A stretch of DNA of 64,000 nt, taken from contig CAWBDS010000011.1 in the NCBI GenBank assembly GCA_963787645.1, positions 868,001 through 932,000 on the forward strand, given 5' to 3'. The notes under the pieces are model-generated. The model was not told the origin of the DNA. It saw only the letters and a program-made list of their open reading frames with translations, and ran no database searches. Shown here one piece after another: positions 25,788 through 34,631 of the stretch; the first letter of the stretch is position 1, and each line of letters begins with the position of its first letter. The position numbers and the translations under genes were made by a program. The DNA is from Palsa-504 sp963787645. Its GTDB lineage: Bacteria > Actinomycetota > Actinomycetes > Streptosporangiales > Streptosporangiaceae.

Positions 25788-26261
25788 ATGGATACTCTCA
25801 GCAGCATTTCGGTCACTGACTACCGGCTTCCACTGAGCGAGGCCGACCAGTCCGCCCTGCGCCCGGCGGTTCTTTATGACCTCGGGGCTTTGCCGTTCGA
25901 ACCCGGCGCGCTGATCAGCCGCAGCCTCTGGGTGATCTTCGTCGGCGAGTGGGGAGTCTGGACCCATGCGGTCTTGCCCGTCGATGACCGGCTGGACATC
26001 CCGGACCAGGACGATATCGCTGGCCTGAGCGACCTCATCGGCAGCCTGATCAGGCCGCCTGCATGTCATGACGATGAGAAGGCAATGGTCGTGCTGCGCA
26101 GACCCGGGCCGGCAGAGATCAGTGAGGCTGATGCGTACATCTTTCGCCTGGTGCGGCAGGCGACGATAGGTCGCGAGACCGCGCCCTGGTCGTTCTACGT
26201 GGTCGGACCGCACGGGATACAGGAGGTAACTGAAGAAGTCTCGCGCGACGGTGAGGATTAA
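25788..26261 (+). CDS. Hypothetical protein
   Basis: A 157-aa soluble protein of moderate GC, starting MDTLSSISVTDYRLPLSEAD. It contains FVGEWGVWTHAVLPVDDRLD, KAMVVLRRPGPAEISEADAY and WSFYVVGPHGIQEVTEEVS. No membrane segment or catalytic motif is visible. The look (a Trp-rich middle and a hypothetical nuclease- or deaminase-neighbour style) suggests an accessory-genome protein. Its insertion just upstream may have removed the 5' end of the ABC ATPase gene on the other strand. Confidence 0.6.
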   Translation: MDTLSSISVTDYRLPLSEADQSALRPAVLYDLGALPFEPGALISRSLWVIFVGEWGVWTHAVLPVDDRLDIPDQDDIAGLSDLIGSLIRPPACHDDEKAMVVLRRPGPAEISEADAYIFRLVRQATIGRETAPWSFYVVGPHGIQEVTEEVSRDGED

Positions 26262-26271
26262 GCCACGTCCA

Positions 26272-27888
26272 CTACACGGGGTACTGGGTTGGTCCGGTGG
26301 CGTAGGTACGGCCGGCGGGGGTCCGCCAGACTAGGACGCCCGGTTCAGGTTGCGCCAGCCGCCAGCCCTGGGCTTGCTTGCACCGGTGATGGTGTCTGCA
26401 CAACGGGGCTAGGTCGCACTCACACGTGAGTCCGCCCTGGTCCCAGGCGATCGTATGGTCCAGATCGCATCTGGCCGCGGGGCGTCCGCAGCCGGGTGCG
26501 GTGCACCGGTTGTTGCGGGCCTTGATCAGGTGCTGGAGTTTGCGGCTGGGCCGGTAGCCGGTTTCGGCGTGGCCGTGGGCGCACGGTCCGCGGGTGATCG
26601 GGGTCAGTGGCGTGGTGAGGACGGGGGCGGTGCCCGGGGGTCCGGTGCCGGGTGGTCCGCGGCGGCCGGGCAGGCAGGCGTGGGCGGCGGCGGTGCCGTC
26701 GGGGTTCAGCGCGGTGACGCACCAGCGGGTGCGGGGGTGCCGGGCCGCGGCGGCGGCCAGGTCACGGGCGTCGTCCCCGTCCAGCGGGCCGAACCCGTCC
26801 GCTTCGCCCGCGGTGTCGGCGCGGCCCTGGTAGGTCTGGTAGGGGATGGTGATGGTGACCAGGGCAGCCAGGCTAGGCCCGGACACGGGACCGGGGTCGG
26901 GGGTGGGACCGCCAGGGCCGCTCGGACCGCCGTTGCCGCCGGGACCGGATGGGCCGGGCGGGTCGCTGTACGGTGGCGGCTGATCCGGGGTGGCGGCGGG
27001 GTCGGGGGTGGTGAGCTGGTGGCGGGTGTCGCGTTCTTGGAGCAAGTCCAGGTAGGCGCGGACCCGCAGGTCGCGCAGGGGGCCGGGGACGCCGGCGGCG
27101 CGCAGGTCCAGGGCCCGCTGCTCGACGTGCTGCCAGGACGCGAGGAACTCGTCGGAGGGCAGCTCGCGGGCGACCATCCCGGCGTTGCCGGACTCTTCCT
27201 GGAACCGGCGCACATGCACGTTCCGCTTGGCGGCTTCCTTGCGCTTGCGGGCCAGGTCGGGATCCAGCGCCAGGGCCAGCTTGCGGGCGGCATAGCGCAG
27301 TTCCCCGAACGTCTTGCCGGGGGCCAGCTCGGCCAGGGTGGCGTCGGCTTGGGCGGCGTCGGCGTCGGTCAGGTAGCGGGTCTCCTCCTCGATGATCCGC
27401 AGGTGCAGCAGCGGGATCCGGCCCGCACCCAGGGCAGCGAACGTGCGGGGCAGCCGGGCCGCGACGGTGGCGGCGTAGTCCATCTGCCCGGCGGCGCCCT
27501 GCTGGGTCATCCGCATCTCGCAGGCCAGCTCATCAGCGGCGAACTCGCCCTCCAGGCCGGTCCCGGCGCGGCGGGCGAACTCCCCCACCGCCGACATCAG
27601 CAGCCACGCATCGCGGGACTGCTGGCGCAGCACTCCGGAGATGACCCCCAGCAGCTGATCATCCGAACACCCCCGCAGGCCCGACCCGTCCTGCCCGGCC
27701 ACCGTGTGCACGATGGTGCCCAGCAGCGGACCGGGCGTCATCGTGTCGGCCTCGCCGCCCTGGGCGAACCCGGACAGGGTCAGGTTCTCGGCGGGCAGCG
27801 TCAGGTACAGGCCCTGCGCCATGCCCTCACCGTCGTCGTCAGGCTCGAGGTCGTCTGGGCCGGGTTGGGGGAACGGGTCCTGGGGCAT
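26272..27888 (-). CDS. DUF222/HNH endonuclease-like protein (13E12 type)
   Basis: A 538-aa protein. An acidic N-terminus is followed by the helical DUF222 domain (about residues 60-290; RAGTGLEGEFAADELACEMR, LYLLDADAAQAD-like). A Pro/Gly-rich linker (PPGPSGPGGNGGPSGPGG) precedes a C-terminal HNH site CTAPGCGRPAARCDLDHTI...CRHHHRCKQAQGW, in which Cys, Asp-His and His ligands are visible. This multicopy family is common in actinobacteria and thought to be mobile-element-like, cutting DNA. Start ATG 27888 is downstream of an unusually AT-rich promoter region. Confidence 0.85.
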   Translation of the reverse strand: MPQDPFPQPGPDDLEPDDDGEGMAQGLYLTLPAENLTLSGFAQGGEADTMTPGPLLGTIVHTVAGQDGSGLRGCSDDQLLGVISGVLRQQSRDAWLLMSAVGEFARRAGTGLEGEFAADELACEMRMTQQGAAGQMDYAATVAARLPRTFAALGAGRIPLLHLRIIEEETRYLTDADAAQADATLAELAPGKTFGELRYAARKLALALDPDLARKRKEAAKRNVHVRRFQEESGNAGMVARELPSDEFLASWQHVEQRALDLRAAGVPGPLRDLRVRAYLDLLQERDTRHQLTTPDPAATPDQPPPYSDPPGPSGPGGNGGPSGPGGPTPDPGPVSGPSLAALVTITIPYQTYQGRADTAGEADGFGPLDGDDARDLAAAAARHPRTRWCVTALNPDGTAAAHACLPGRRGPPGTGPPGTAPVLTTPLTPITRGPCAHGHAETGYRPSRKLQHLIKARNNRCTAPGCGRPAARCDLDHTIAWDQGGLTCECDLAPLCRHHHRCKQAQGWRLAQPEPGVLVWRTPAGRTYATGPTQYPV

Positions 27889-27939
27889 GAACCACCGTCC
27901 GTTCGGAAGAAAACTGAGAAATACCCCGTACGAACAATT

Positions 27940-27956
27940 CTACTATATTCGAGTAG
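27940..27956. promoter_or_regulatory. AT-rich promoter region with inverted repeat
   Basis: CTACT and AGTAG flank ATATTCG in a local AT-rich patch (27895-28005) before the HNH gene. The patch stands out from the surrounding high-GC DNA and overlaps the last codons of the opposing transglutaminase relic. It could be an operator or the border of an inserted segment. Confidence 0.35.
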
Positions 27957-28550
27957 TGATGACCACGTTTATCGAATCTGTTTTCAAGATCTTTCGTGGA
28001 TGTAAGGCGACGGCCAGAGCGCTGGCGGGGGCGCCGCGGTAGATGCCTTTGAGGGGCGGGATGTCGGCGTAGTCGCGGCCGCGGGCGACGGTGACGTGGC
28101 GTTCGCGGACGGGGGCGCCGCTGGTGGGGTCGAGGGGGCGCCAGGAGCCGGTCCAGTATTCGACCCAAGCGTGGCTCTCGCCGACGGCGGTCTGGCCGGG
28201 CCGGCGGTGGGGTTGGGGTGCAGGTAGCCGGAGACGTACCGGGCGGGCAGGCCGGCCGCGCGGAGCAAGGCGACGGTCACGTGGGCCAGGTCCTGGCAGA
28301 CGCCCTGGCCCTGGTCCCAGGCTTCCTGGGCGTCGGTGCGGACGCCGGTGGCGCCGGGCATGTAGCCGACCTGGGCGCGGACGCGGGCGGCGATCTCCTC
28401 GGCGGCCTCAACGGGGTCGGCGTCGTGGAGGGCGTCGATGACGGTGGCCGCCACCGCGGGGGTCACGGTGGTCAGGGGGGTGGTCAGCAGGTACTCGAGC
28501 AGGCGGCCGCCGGCCGCTTGGGCCCGTAGTTCCGGCCAGGGCAACGGGGC
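27943..28550 (-). pseudogene. Transglutaminase-like protein, 5'-truncated and frameshifted
   Basis: Visible are LLEYLLTTPLTTVTPAVAA and the catalytic-Cys segment AWDQGQGVCQDLAHVTVALLRAAGLPARYVSGYL. After a one-base shift in a GC run (28192-28206) comes the catalytic His segment GESHAWVEYWTGSW with PLDPTSG...GRDYADIPPLKGIY. The N-terminal 110 or so residues (beta sandwich) are missing; the front is fused directly to the alpha-E gene. The tail after GAPASALAV also looks replaced. The family partners a permuted ATP-grasp and alpha-E protein in peptide ligation systems. Confidence 0.7.
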
Positions 28551-29131
28551 CTAGGGAGCGCCGTTGGCCAGCCCACGTCCTGCGGCGCGGGCACCCGGGC
28601 CAGCAGCAGCCGGGCGGTCATGCCGGCGCGCTCCAGGGACCGGCCCAGGACCACGAAGCGCCAGGCGTCGTCGTGACTCATGGTCGAGTCGGCCAGGCCG
28701 AAGAACAGCGCCGCCCGTTCGCGGATGAAGCGGAGGAACACGTGGGGGCCGAGGCGTTCGGCGGCGCGACGCTGGCCGGTCAGGCCGTGGCCGGTCACGT
28801 TGAGACACTCCCACATCTCGCTGGAGATGACCTCCCGGATGCCGCGCGCGCCGGCCCGGGCCGCGAGCACCGAGCCGACGATGGCGCTCGGGCTGCTGGG
28901 GTCATACGCCAGGCGGCGCAGGGCGACCCCGACGTCGGGCTGGTCTTCGCCGTCCGGGGGCACCACGCCGAGCAGGCCGAACAGGGGGGCGCAGTCCTGG
29001 TTGCCCCGGGGATCGCTCTGGACGCGGTGCACGTAGACGTCGACCAGGCGAGCGGTGTCGTCGGCGCGCTCGACGTAGCGGCCGGTCCAGAACAGGGTCT
29101 CGGCCATCCGGCTGAGCAGCTCGTCGTTCAC
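28551..29131 (-). pseudogene. Alpha-E domain protein, 3'-truncated
   Basis: Starts GTG 29131 overlapping the upstream stop (GTGA), with MNDELLSRMAETLFWTGRYVERAD, the typical alpha-E opening. It continues through ISSEMWECLN and SHDDAWRFVVLGRSLERA. After APQDVGWPTAL, about 190 residues in, homology ends and the DNA joins the middle of the transglutaminase gene. About 100 C-terminal residues are lost. Intact members are near 310 aa. The literal frame stops at 28484. Confidence 0.75.
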
Positions 29132-29414
29132 TGGTCCGGACCGCTCTGGCGGGTCACGGCCGGAGCCGGGCGGCCCTGCGGGGTGGCCAGCAGCGGGAAG
29201 GCGGTGCTGGCGGCGGGGACGGGGTGGGCCTGGGACCCGGCCAGGACCCAGGTGTCCTTGGATCCGCCGCCTGGCTGGAGTTGACCACCAGCTCGCCTTC
29301 GGCCAGCGCGACCCGGGTCAGGCCGCCGGGCAGGACCCAGACGTCCGCGCCGTCGTTGACCGCGAACGGCCGCAGGTCGATGTGCCGCGGGGCCAGGTAC
29401 TCCCCGATCAGCAC
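29128..29414 (-). pseudogene. Circularly permuted ATP-grasp C-terminal relic
   Basis: PVLIGEYLAPRHIDLRPFAVN and VLPGGLTRVALAEGELVVNSSQ are the last strands of the permuted ATP-grasp (DUF404/407) proteins. A missing G at about 29266-29272 shifts the frame; the expected ending GGGSKDTWVLAG...PAVTRQSGPDQ then runs to TGA 29130-29128. More than 400 upstream residues are absent: the fragment starts directly after the sthA stop codon. Confidence 0.75.
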
Positions 29415-29439
29415 CGGTGTTTCCGTTTGTTTCGCCGGT

Positions 29440-30860
29440 TTAACTGAAGCGGGCGATCTGGCGCATCTTGTTCATCGCGTCCAGGGCGGCGACCTTGTAG
29501 GCCTCGGCCAGGGTCGGGTAGTTGAAGACCGCGTCGACCAGGTAGTCGACGGTGCCGCCGCAGCCCATGACGGCCTGGCCGATGTGAATCAGCTCGGTGG
29601 CGCCGGTGCCGAACACGTGCACGCCGAGCAGTTTGTGGTCATCCAGGCAGACCAGCAGCTTCAGGACGCCGTAGGAGTCGCCGATGATCTGGCCGCGGGC
29701 CAGCTCGCGGTAGCGGGAGATGCCCGCCTCGAACGGCACGTTCTCGTGGGTGAGCTCCTCCTCGGTGCGGCCCACGAAGCTGATCTCGGGGATGGTGTAG
29801 ATGCCGATCGGCTGGTTCTGGCCCAGCCCGTGCAGCGGCTCGCCGCAGGCGTCGTGGGCCGCGATCCGGCCCTGCTCCATCGAGGTCGCGGCCAGGGCCG
29901 GGAAGCCGATCACGTCGCCGACCGCGTAGATGTGCGGGACTTCGGTGCGGAAGATCTCGTCGACCTCGATCCGGCCGCGCTTGTCGGCGGTCAGACCCGG
30001 CCTCGTCCAGGTCGAGGTCGTCGGTCGACGCCCTGGCGGCCGGCCGAGTACATGACGGTGTCGGCGGGGATCTTCTTGCCGCTCAGCAGGGTGGCGATGG
30101 CGCCCTCGGGCCGGGCTTCCACCGAGGCCACGGTCTCGCCGAACCGGAACGTGACGGCCAGGTCGCGCAGGTGGTACTTGAGCGCCTCGACCACCTCGAC
30201 GTCGCAGAACTCCAGCATCCGGTCGCGCTGCTCGACCACGGTGACCTTGGTGCCCAGGGCCGCGAACATCGACGCGTACTCGATGCCGATCACCCCGGCG
30301 CCCGCGACGACCATCGAGCGCGGCACCTTCTCCAGGTGGACGATCCCGTCGGAGTCGATCACCGTGCGCTCGTCGAACTCGACGCTGGCGGGCCGGGCCG
30401 GGCGGGTGCCGGTGGCGATCACGATCTTGTCCGCGCTGGCCAGGCGGCTCCGCCCGTCGCCGCCGTCGACCTCCACGGTGTGCGGGTCGACGAAGCTGCC
30501 GGTGCCGGTCAGCACCGTGACCCGGTTGCGGGACAGCTGGCTGCGGACCACGTCGATCTCGCGGCCGACCACGTGGTTGGTCCGGGCGGCCAGGTCGGCG
30601 ATGGTGATCTCGTCCTTGACCCGGTAGCTCTGCCCGTACATCTCGCGCTGGTCCAGGCCGGTCAGGTACAGGATGGCCTCGCGCAGGGTCTTGGACGGGA
30701 TGGTGCCGGTGTTCAGGCACACCCCGCCGATCATGTCCTTGCGCTCGACGATCGCCACTCGGCGTTCGAGCTTGGCGGCGGCGATGGCCGCCTTCTGGCC
30801 GCCGGGACCCGAACCGATCACTAGTACGTCGTAGTCGTACACATGATCCAGTGTGACCAC
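29440..30860 (-). CDS. sthA: Soluble pyridine nucleotide transhydrogenase (frameshifted)
   Basis: FAD disulfide-reductase-fold enzyme exchanging reducing equivalents between NADPH and NAD+. Seen are YDVLVIGSGPGGQKAAIAAAK, the SthA-type IGGVCLNTGTIPSKTLREA (a single active-site-region Cys instead of the CxxxxC disulfide), the NAD(P) site VVAGAGVIGIEYASMFAALG, IYAVGDVIGFPALAATSMEQ and the C-terminal interface IGIYTIPEISFVGRTEE...NYPTLAEAYKVAALDAMN. Two single-base indels near 30003 and 30025 (around AGRQG...EAGLTADKRGR) separate the halves in the given sequence. The remainder is well conserved, so a consensus error is quite possible. Confidence 0.87.
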
Positions 30861-30907
30861 TGGCCGCCGCCTTTTGAAGACCTGGCGGGGCCGGGTCCCC
30901 GTCGGAC

Positions 30908-31102
30908 CTACCGCTTGAAGGCGTCCTTGACGTTCTTCCCGGCGTCCTTGACCTGCTCGCCGACCTGCCTGGTCGCGCCGCCGACGCGCTCAGTCTTGCC
31001 CTCGGCCTCCAGGTAAGGATCGCCGGTGGCGCGGCCGACTTCCTGCTTGGCGTGGCCGCGGCCCATCTTGAAGCGGTTCCGCATCTTATCCATGAAACCC
31101 AT
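30908..31102 (-). CDS. CsbD-family stress protein
   Basis: A 64-aa hydrophilic helical protein, MGFMDKMRNRFKMGRGHAKQ, followed by EVGRATGDPYLEAEGKTERVGG and a Lys-rich end. It matches the CsbD pattern (GxxKxxxGxxTGDxxLxxEGK). The start at 31102 is supported by AAGGAG eight bases upstream; longer frames lack this. CsbD proteins accumulate in general stress; mechanism unknown. Confidence 0.88.
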   Translation of the reverse strand: MGFMDKMRNRFKMGRGHAKQEVGRATGDPYLEAEGKTERVGGATRQVGEQVKDAGKNVKDAFKR

Positions 31103-31261
31103 GTTGATCTCCTTGTTTGCCTTGGCAGTCACCTTCTGCCCCGGAACTCGCGGGTTAAGCCATGCGGCCGTCACTGATTGCGCACGCGGAGCGCGGGTTC
31201 ACCCGATTTTGGGGGATTTTTGGGCGTGAATAACGCGCGCGGACCCGGGAAGTGGAGAGCG

Positions 31262-32722
31262 ATGTCTCAACCGGCGAGCAGCAGCAGTAATGTCCTGACT
31301 ACTCTGGACGACCGGGTACCCACCTCCTTCTACTGGCAGCTGACGCTGCTGGCCACGCTGGGCGGGTTCCTGTTCGGCTACGACACCTCGAACATCGGCT
31401 CCGCGCTGAACTTCGTGCCCTACCACCTGCACGGCCTGGCCCTGGGGTACCTGGTCTCCGGCGCCTCGCTCGGCGCGGCGGCCGGGGCCATCCTGGGCGG
31501 TCCGGCCTCGGACCACTTCGGCCGCAAGGTACTGCTGGTCGCGGACGCGGGCATCTATGCGGTGGGAGCGATCTTGTCCGCGGTCACGCCGGACGCCCCG
31601 GTGCTGCTCATCGCCCGTACGCTGATCGGGCTGGCCATCGGGGCCGACTCGGCCATCGCCACCGCCTACATCGCCGAGTACGCGCCGAAGAACCGGCGCG
31701 GCTCGCTGACCATGCTCCAGCAGTGGATGATCACCGTAGGCATCCTGGTCTCGTACATCGTCGCGCTGGTCATCTTCACCGCGTTCCCGGGCAGTGCCGC
31801 GAGCGTGGGCTGGCGGCTGGTGCTGGGCCTAGGCGCGGTGCCCGCGCTGATCGGGCTGGCCCTGCGGACCCAGATGCCCGAGTCACCGCGGTGGCTGCTG
31901 CGGCACGGCCGCTACGACGACGTGCAGAAGGCCATGGCCGCGCTGGGGACCGAGGCCAGCATGGAGGACGTGCGCCGCGCGGCATCGGTTATCGAGCGGG
32001 TGGAAGGCGGTTCCGCGCAGCGACGCCGGGCCTGGACGCCGGGGGTGCGGCGGGCGCTGATCGTGGTCAGCGTGTTCTTCATCTTCCAGCAGATCACCGG
32101 GATCAACGTGCCGCTGTACTACGGCCCGCACCTGCTCGGCCCGATCTTCTCCGGCGCGCACGCCACGCTGGTCGCGACCACCGTGGCCGGGGTCGAGGTG
32201 ACCGCGATCATGACCGCGGTCAACGTGGCCTCCACCTACCTGGGGTTCCGGTGGATCGACAAGTTCGGCCGCAAGGCGCTGGCCATGGGCGGCTACGCCG
32301 GGATGATCGTGTTCGTGCTGATCGCCGCGCTCGGCCTGGCCGCCACCTCCGGCACGCTGCGCCTGGTGGTCATCATGATCGGCCTGGACGGGTTCATCGC
32401 CTCGTTCGCGGTAGGCGTGGGCGGCGTCGGCTGGACGCTGCAGGGCGAGGTGTTCCCCACCGCGGTCCGCGGCCAGGCCGCCGCGTTCTGCGCCATGATC
32501 GACTGGCTGGCCAACTTCCTGCTGATCGAGGTGTTCCCAGTCTGGCAGAACACGATCAGCCTGGGCGGGGTGCTGGTCTGCTTCGCGGCGCTGTGCGCGC
32601 TGGCCATCGTGTTCGTCTGGAAGTTCCTGCCCGAGACCAAGGAACTCCCGGTCGAAGAGATCGTGCGCCTGTTCGACCGGGAGTCCCACGCTGCTACAGG
32701 GGCGGACCGGCAGTCAGCTTGA
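31262..32722 (+). CDS. MFS sugar-porter-family transporter
   Basis: A 486-aa transporter with 12 predicted helices. Sugar-porter signatures are GFLFGYDTSNIGSAL in helix 1, the loop DHFGRKVLL between helices 2 and 3, the helix 4-5 loop RTLIGLAIGADSAIATAYIAE, MPESPRWL after helix 6, QQITGINVPLYYGP in helix 7, and FLPETKELPVEEI at the end. It probably imports a sugar or polyol by proton symport across the inner membrane. GGAG precedes the ATG. Its last 29 bases overlap the converging protease gene. Confidence 0.9.
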   Translation: MSQPASSSSNVLTTLDDRVPTSFYWQLTLLATLGGFLFGYDTSNIGSALNFVPYHLHGLALGYLVSGASLGAAAGAILGGPASDHFGRKVLLVADAGIYAVGAILSAVTPDAPVLLIARTLIGLAIGADSAIATAYIAEYAPKNRRGSLTMLQQWMITVGILVSYIVALVIFTAFPGSAASVGWRLVLGLGAVPALIGLALRTQMPESPRWLLRHGRYDDVQKAMAALGTEASMEDVRRAASVIERVEGGSAQRRRAWTPGVRRALIVVSVFFIFQQITGINVPLYYGPHLLGPIFSGAHATLVATTVAGVEVTAIMTAVNVASTYLGFRWIDKFGRKALAMGGYAGMIVFVLIAALGLAATSGTLRLVVIMIGLDGFIASFAVGVGGVGWTLQGEVFPTAVRGQAAAFCAMIDWLANFLLIEVFPVWQNTISLGGVLVCFAALCALAIVFVWKFLPETKELPVEEIVRLFDRESHAATGADRQSA

Positions 32723-34073
32723 TCGTGCTGGTCGTGCGATTACCGGACGGGCTGACCCAGGTGACCCTGATCGTGTCGCCGGGATGGAACTTGGACACCG
32801 TGCCGGTCAGGCTGTCCGGGGCGCCGATGGCCTGGCCGTTCACCGCGGTGATCACCGAGCCGGGGCTCATGCCCGCGGCCGTGGCCGGGCTGTCGCAGAT
32901 GACCCCCACGATCAGCGTGCCGGACTTGACGCTGGCGATGTTCTGCAGCGGCGTGAGGTTACGGTTGCTGGTGTCGCAGCTCGAGTTGCCGTTGCTGTTC
33001 CCGTTCCCGTTCCCGCCGAAGCCGAAGCCGTTGCCGTTCCCAGCGCCGAGCCCATTGTTCTGCTGCTCGGCCTGGGCCTGCGGGTTGCTGTTCGGGCCCG
33101 ATCCGATGTAGATGCCCATGAAGGGCGGGTAGCCGATGCTGACCGTCGAGCTGGCCTGGCGCTGGCCGATCTGCTGGGCCACGTTCAGGGCGATGTCGAT
33201 CGGGATCGCGTAGCCCTGGGAGCCGGCGCCCTGCTGCACCGAGAAACCGCCGTTGTTGCCGGCCGTGTCCATGCCGATGACCTGGCCCGCGGCGTTGGCC
33301 AGCGGGCCGCCCGAGTCGCCGGAGACGACATCCGCGTTTGTCTGGATCATGTTGTGCAGGTTTTCCTGGGTGACCGAACCACCCTGGTCCCCCGCGGTGA
33401 TGCTCTGGTTCAGCGCGGTCACCTGGCCGGCGGCGGGCACGATGGCGTTCTGCCCTTCGGCATTGCCCAGGGCCACCACCGAGTCGCCGGTCTTGACCGT
33501 GCTGGATTTGCCGAGCGGGACGGTGGTCAGGCCGGAGGCGTTCTGCAGCTGGATCAGCGCGATGTCCCCGGTCACGTCGTAGCCGAGCACCTTGGCCTGG
33601 TACTTGTGGCCGTTCGCGGTCTGCGCGGTGATCGAGGTCGAGTCCTCGATGACGTGGTTGTTGGTCAGCACCAGGCCGTCGGAGTTGATCACGATGCCGG
33701 TGGCGGCGGCCGCCTCGCTGTTGTACTGCAGCGTGGTGTTGATGATGACCAGGCCGGGTGCGACCTTGTTCACGATGGCCTGCTCGCCCTGCGTGGTGCC
33801 CGGGCTGCTGCTGGGCTGCGGGATGGCGCCGCTGGGCAACGGCGCGGGAGTGTTGATACTGGGCGCCGGCGCGGCCGAGCTGGTGTTGTTCGACGCCGGG
33901 TGGTACAGCGCCACCACCGAGCCGGCGCCGAGCGCGCCGGCCGCCAGGGCCACGAGCAGGTAGCTGAGCGCGCCGATACGCCGCCGGGGTGGTCGCGGCG
34001 GCATGGGCGGCATCGGCATGGTCGGCCCGTAGTTGCCGGCGGGCGGCTCGCCATAGCCGCTGTAGTCCTGCAT
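32694..34073 (-). CDS. Membrane-anchored HtrA-like serine protease with PDZ
   Basis: A 459-aa protein. A cytosolic Pro-rich tail (residues 1-30) and one transmembrane helix (34-56) precede an extracellular trypsin-like domain with His 140 (VLTNNHVIED), Asp 170 (DVTGDIALIQL) and Ser 254 (VVSGDSGGPL). A C-terminal PDZ domain (about 370-455; GVICDSPATAAGMSPGSVIT) follows a Gly/Asn-rich linker. This is the DegP/HtrA plan used for envelope protein quality control. Start ATG 34073. The gene is convergent with and overlaps the sugar porter by 29 bases. Confidence 0.9.
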   Translation of the reverse strand: MQDYSGYGEPPAGNYGPTMPMPPMPPRPPRRRIGALSYLLVALAAGALGAGSVVALYHPASNNTSSAAPAPSINTPAPLPSGAIPQPSSSPGTTQGEQAIVNKVAPGLVIINTTLQYNSEAAAATGIVINSDGLVLTNNHVIEDSTSITAQTANGHKYQAKVLGYDVTGDIALIQLQNASGLTTVPLGKSSTVKTGDSVVALGNAEGQNAIVPAAGQVTALNQSITAGDQGGSVTQENLHNMIQTNADVVSGDSGGPLANAAGQVIGMDTAGNNGGFSVQQGAGSQGYAIPIDIALNVAQQIGQRQASSTVSIGYPPFMGIYIGSGPNSNPQAQAEQQNNGLGAGNGNGFGFGGNGNGNSNGNSSCDTSNRNLTPLQNIASVKSGTLIVGVICDSPATAAGMSPGSVITAVNGQAIGAPDSLTGTVSKFHPGDTIRVTWVSPSGNRTTSTIKLTAGPPL

Positions 34074-34199
34074 CTTGAATCACACCTTAGGGTGAGCCAC
34101 GTGGGTCGAGCGCCAGAATCGCTCCCTCCAGTGAGCACTACGAAGCTGATAATTAGCTGAAGGCCCGCTGCAGATTCGCGACGCTTAGGAATGATTCTT

Positions 34200-34502
34200 T
34201 CAGCCGAACGAGCGGTGGCGCGTGCTATCCCCGGTGCGCTGAGCCGGCAGGTCTTGTTGCGCCGCCCCTGGCTCGCCTTCTTCGGCGGCCACGGGAGCTG
34301 GACCGGCGCTGTTATCCACCGGGACGTCTTTGGCGGCTAGGCCGTTCCGGGACGGCGGCACGACCGGGGCGTTGGCGTAGGGAACTGGTTCCGGCGCCTC
34401 CTGGTCGCGTTGCTCCTCGGCTCGCGCCATGGCGTCCTCGAGCAGTCCGAGCGCCAGCTGCCTAGGCAGCCGCGCACCTCGCTTCCGGCGTTTCCCCCAC
34501 AT
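34200..34502 (-). CDS. Small basic hypothetical protein
   Basis: From ATG 34502 (preceded by GGGAGGG) a 100-aa protein starts MWGKRRKRGARLPRQLALGL, followed by LEDAMARAEEQRDQ and a Pro/Ala-rich disordered tail. A longer start at 34586 is possible but lacks a good ribosome binding site. No family recognised; base composition is consistent with coding. Confidence 0.5.
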   Translation of the reverse strand: MWGKRRKRGARLPRQLALGLLEDAMARAEEQRDQEAPEPVPYANAPVVPPSRNGLAAKDVPVDNSAGPAPVAAEEGEPGAAQQDLPAQRTGDSTRHRSFG

Positions 34503-34631
34503 TCCAGGCCCTCCCTGAGACTCGTCTGCGTTCGGGCACCTGCCCAGCGCATGCCGAATCAACCACGCCACCAGCCCCTCACTCATTTCAGTGAGGAATG
34601 AGTGACGATCTGTGACAAGTGTACTCGATGC

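Noticed and set aside
26272..27888. Group II intron or intein because of the HNH motif
   Set aside because: The HNH follows a DUF222 domain in a free-standing gene with its own promoter; no splicing motifs are present.
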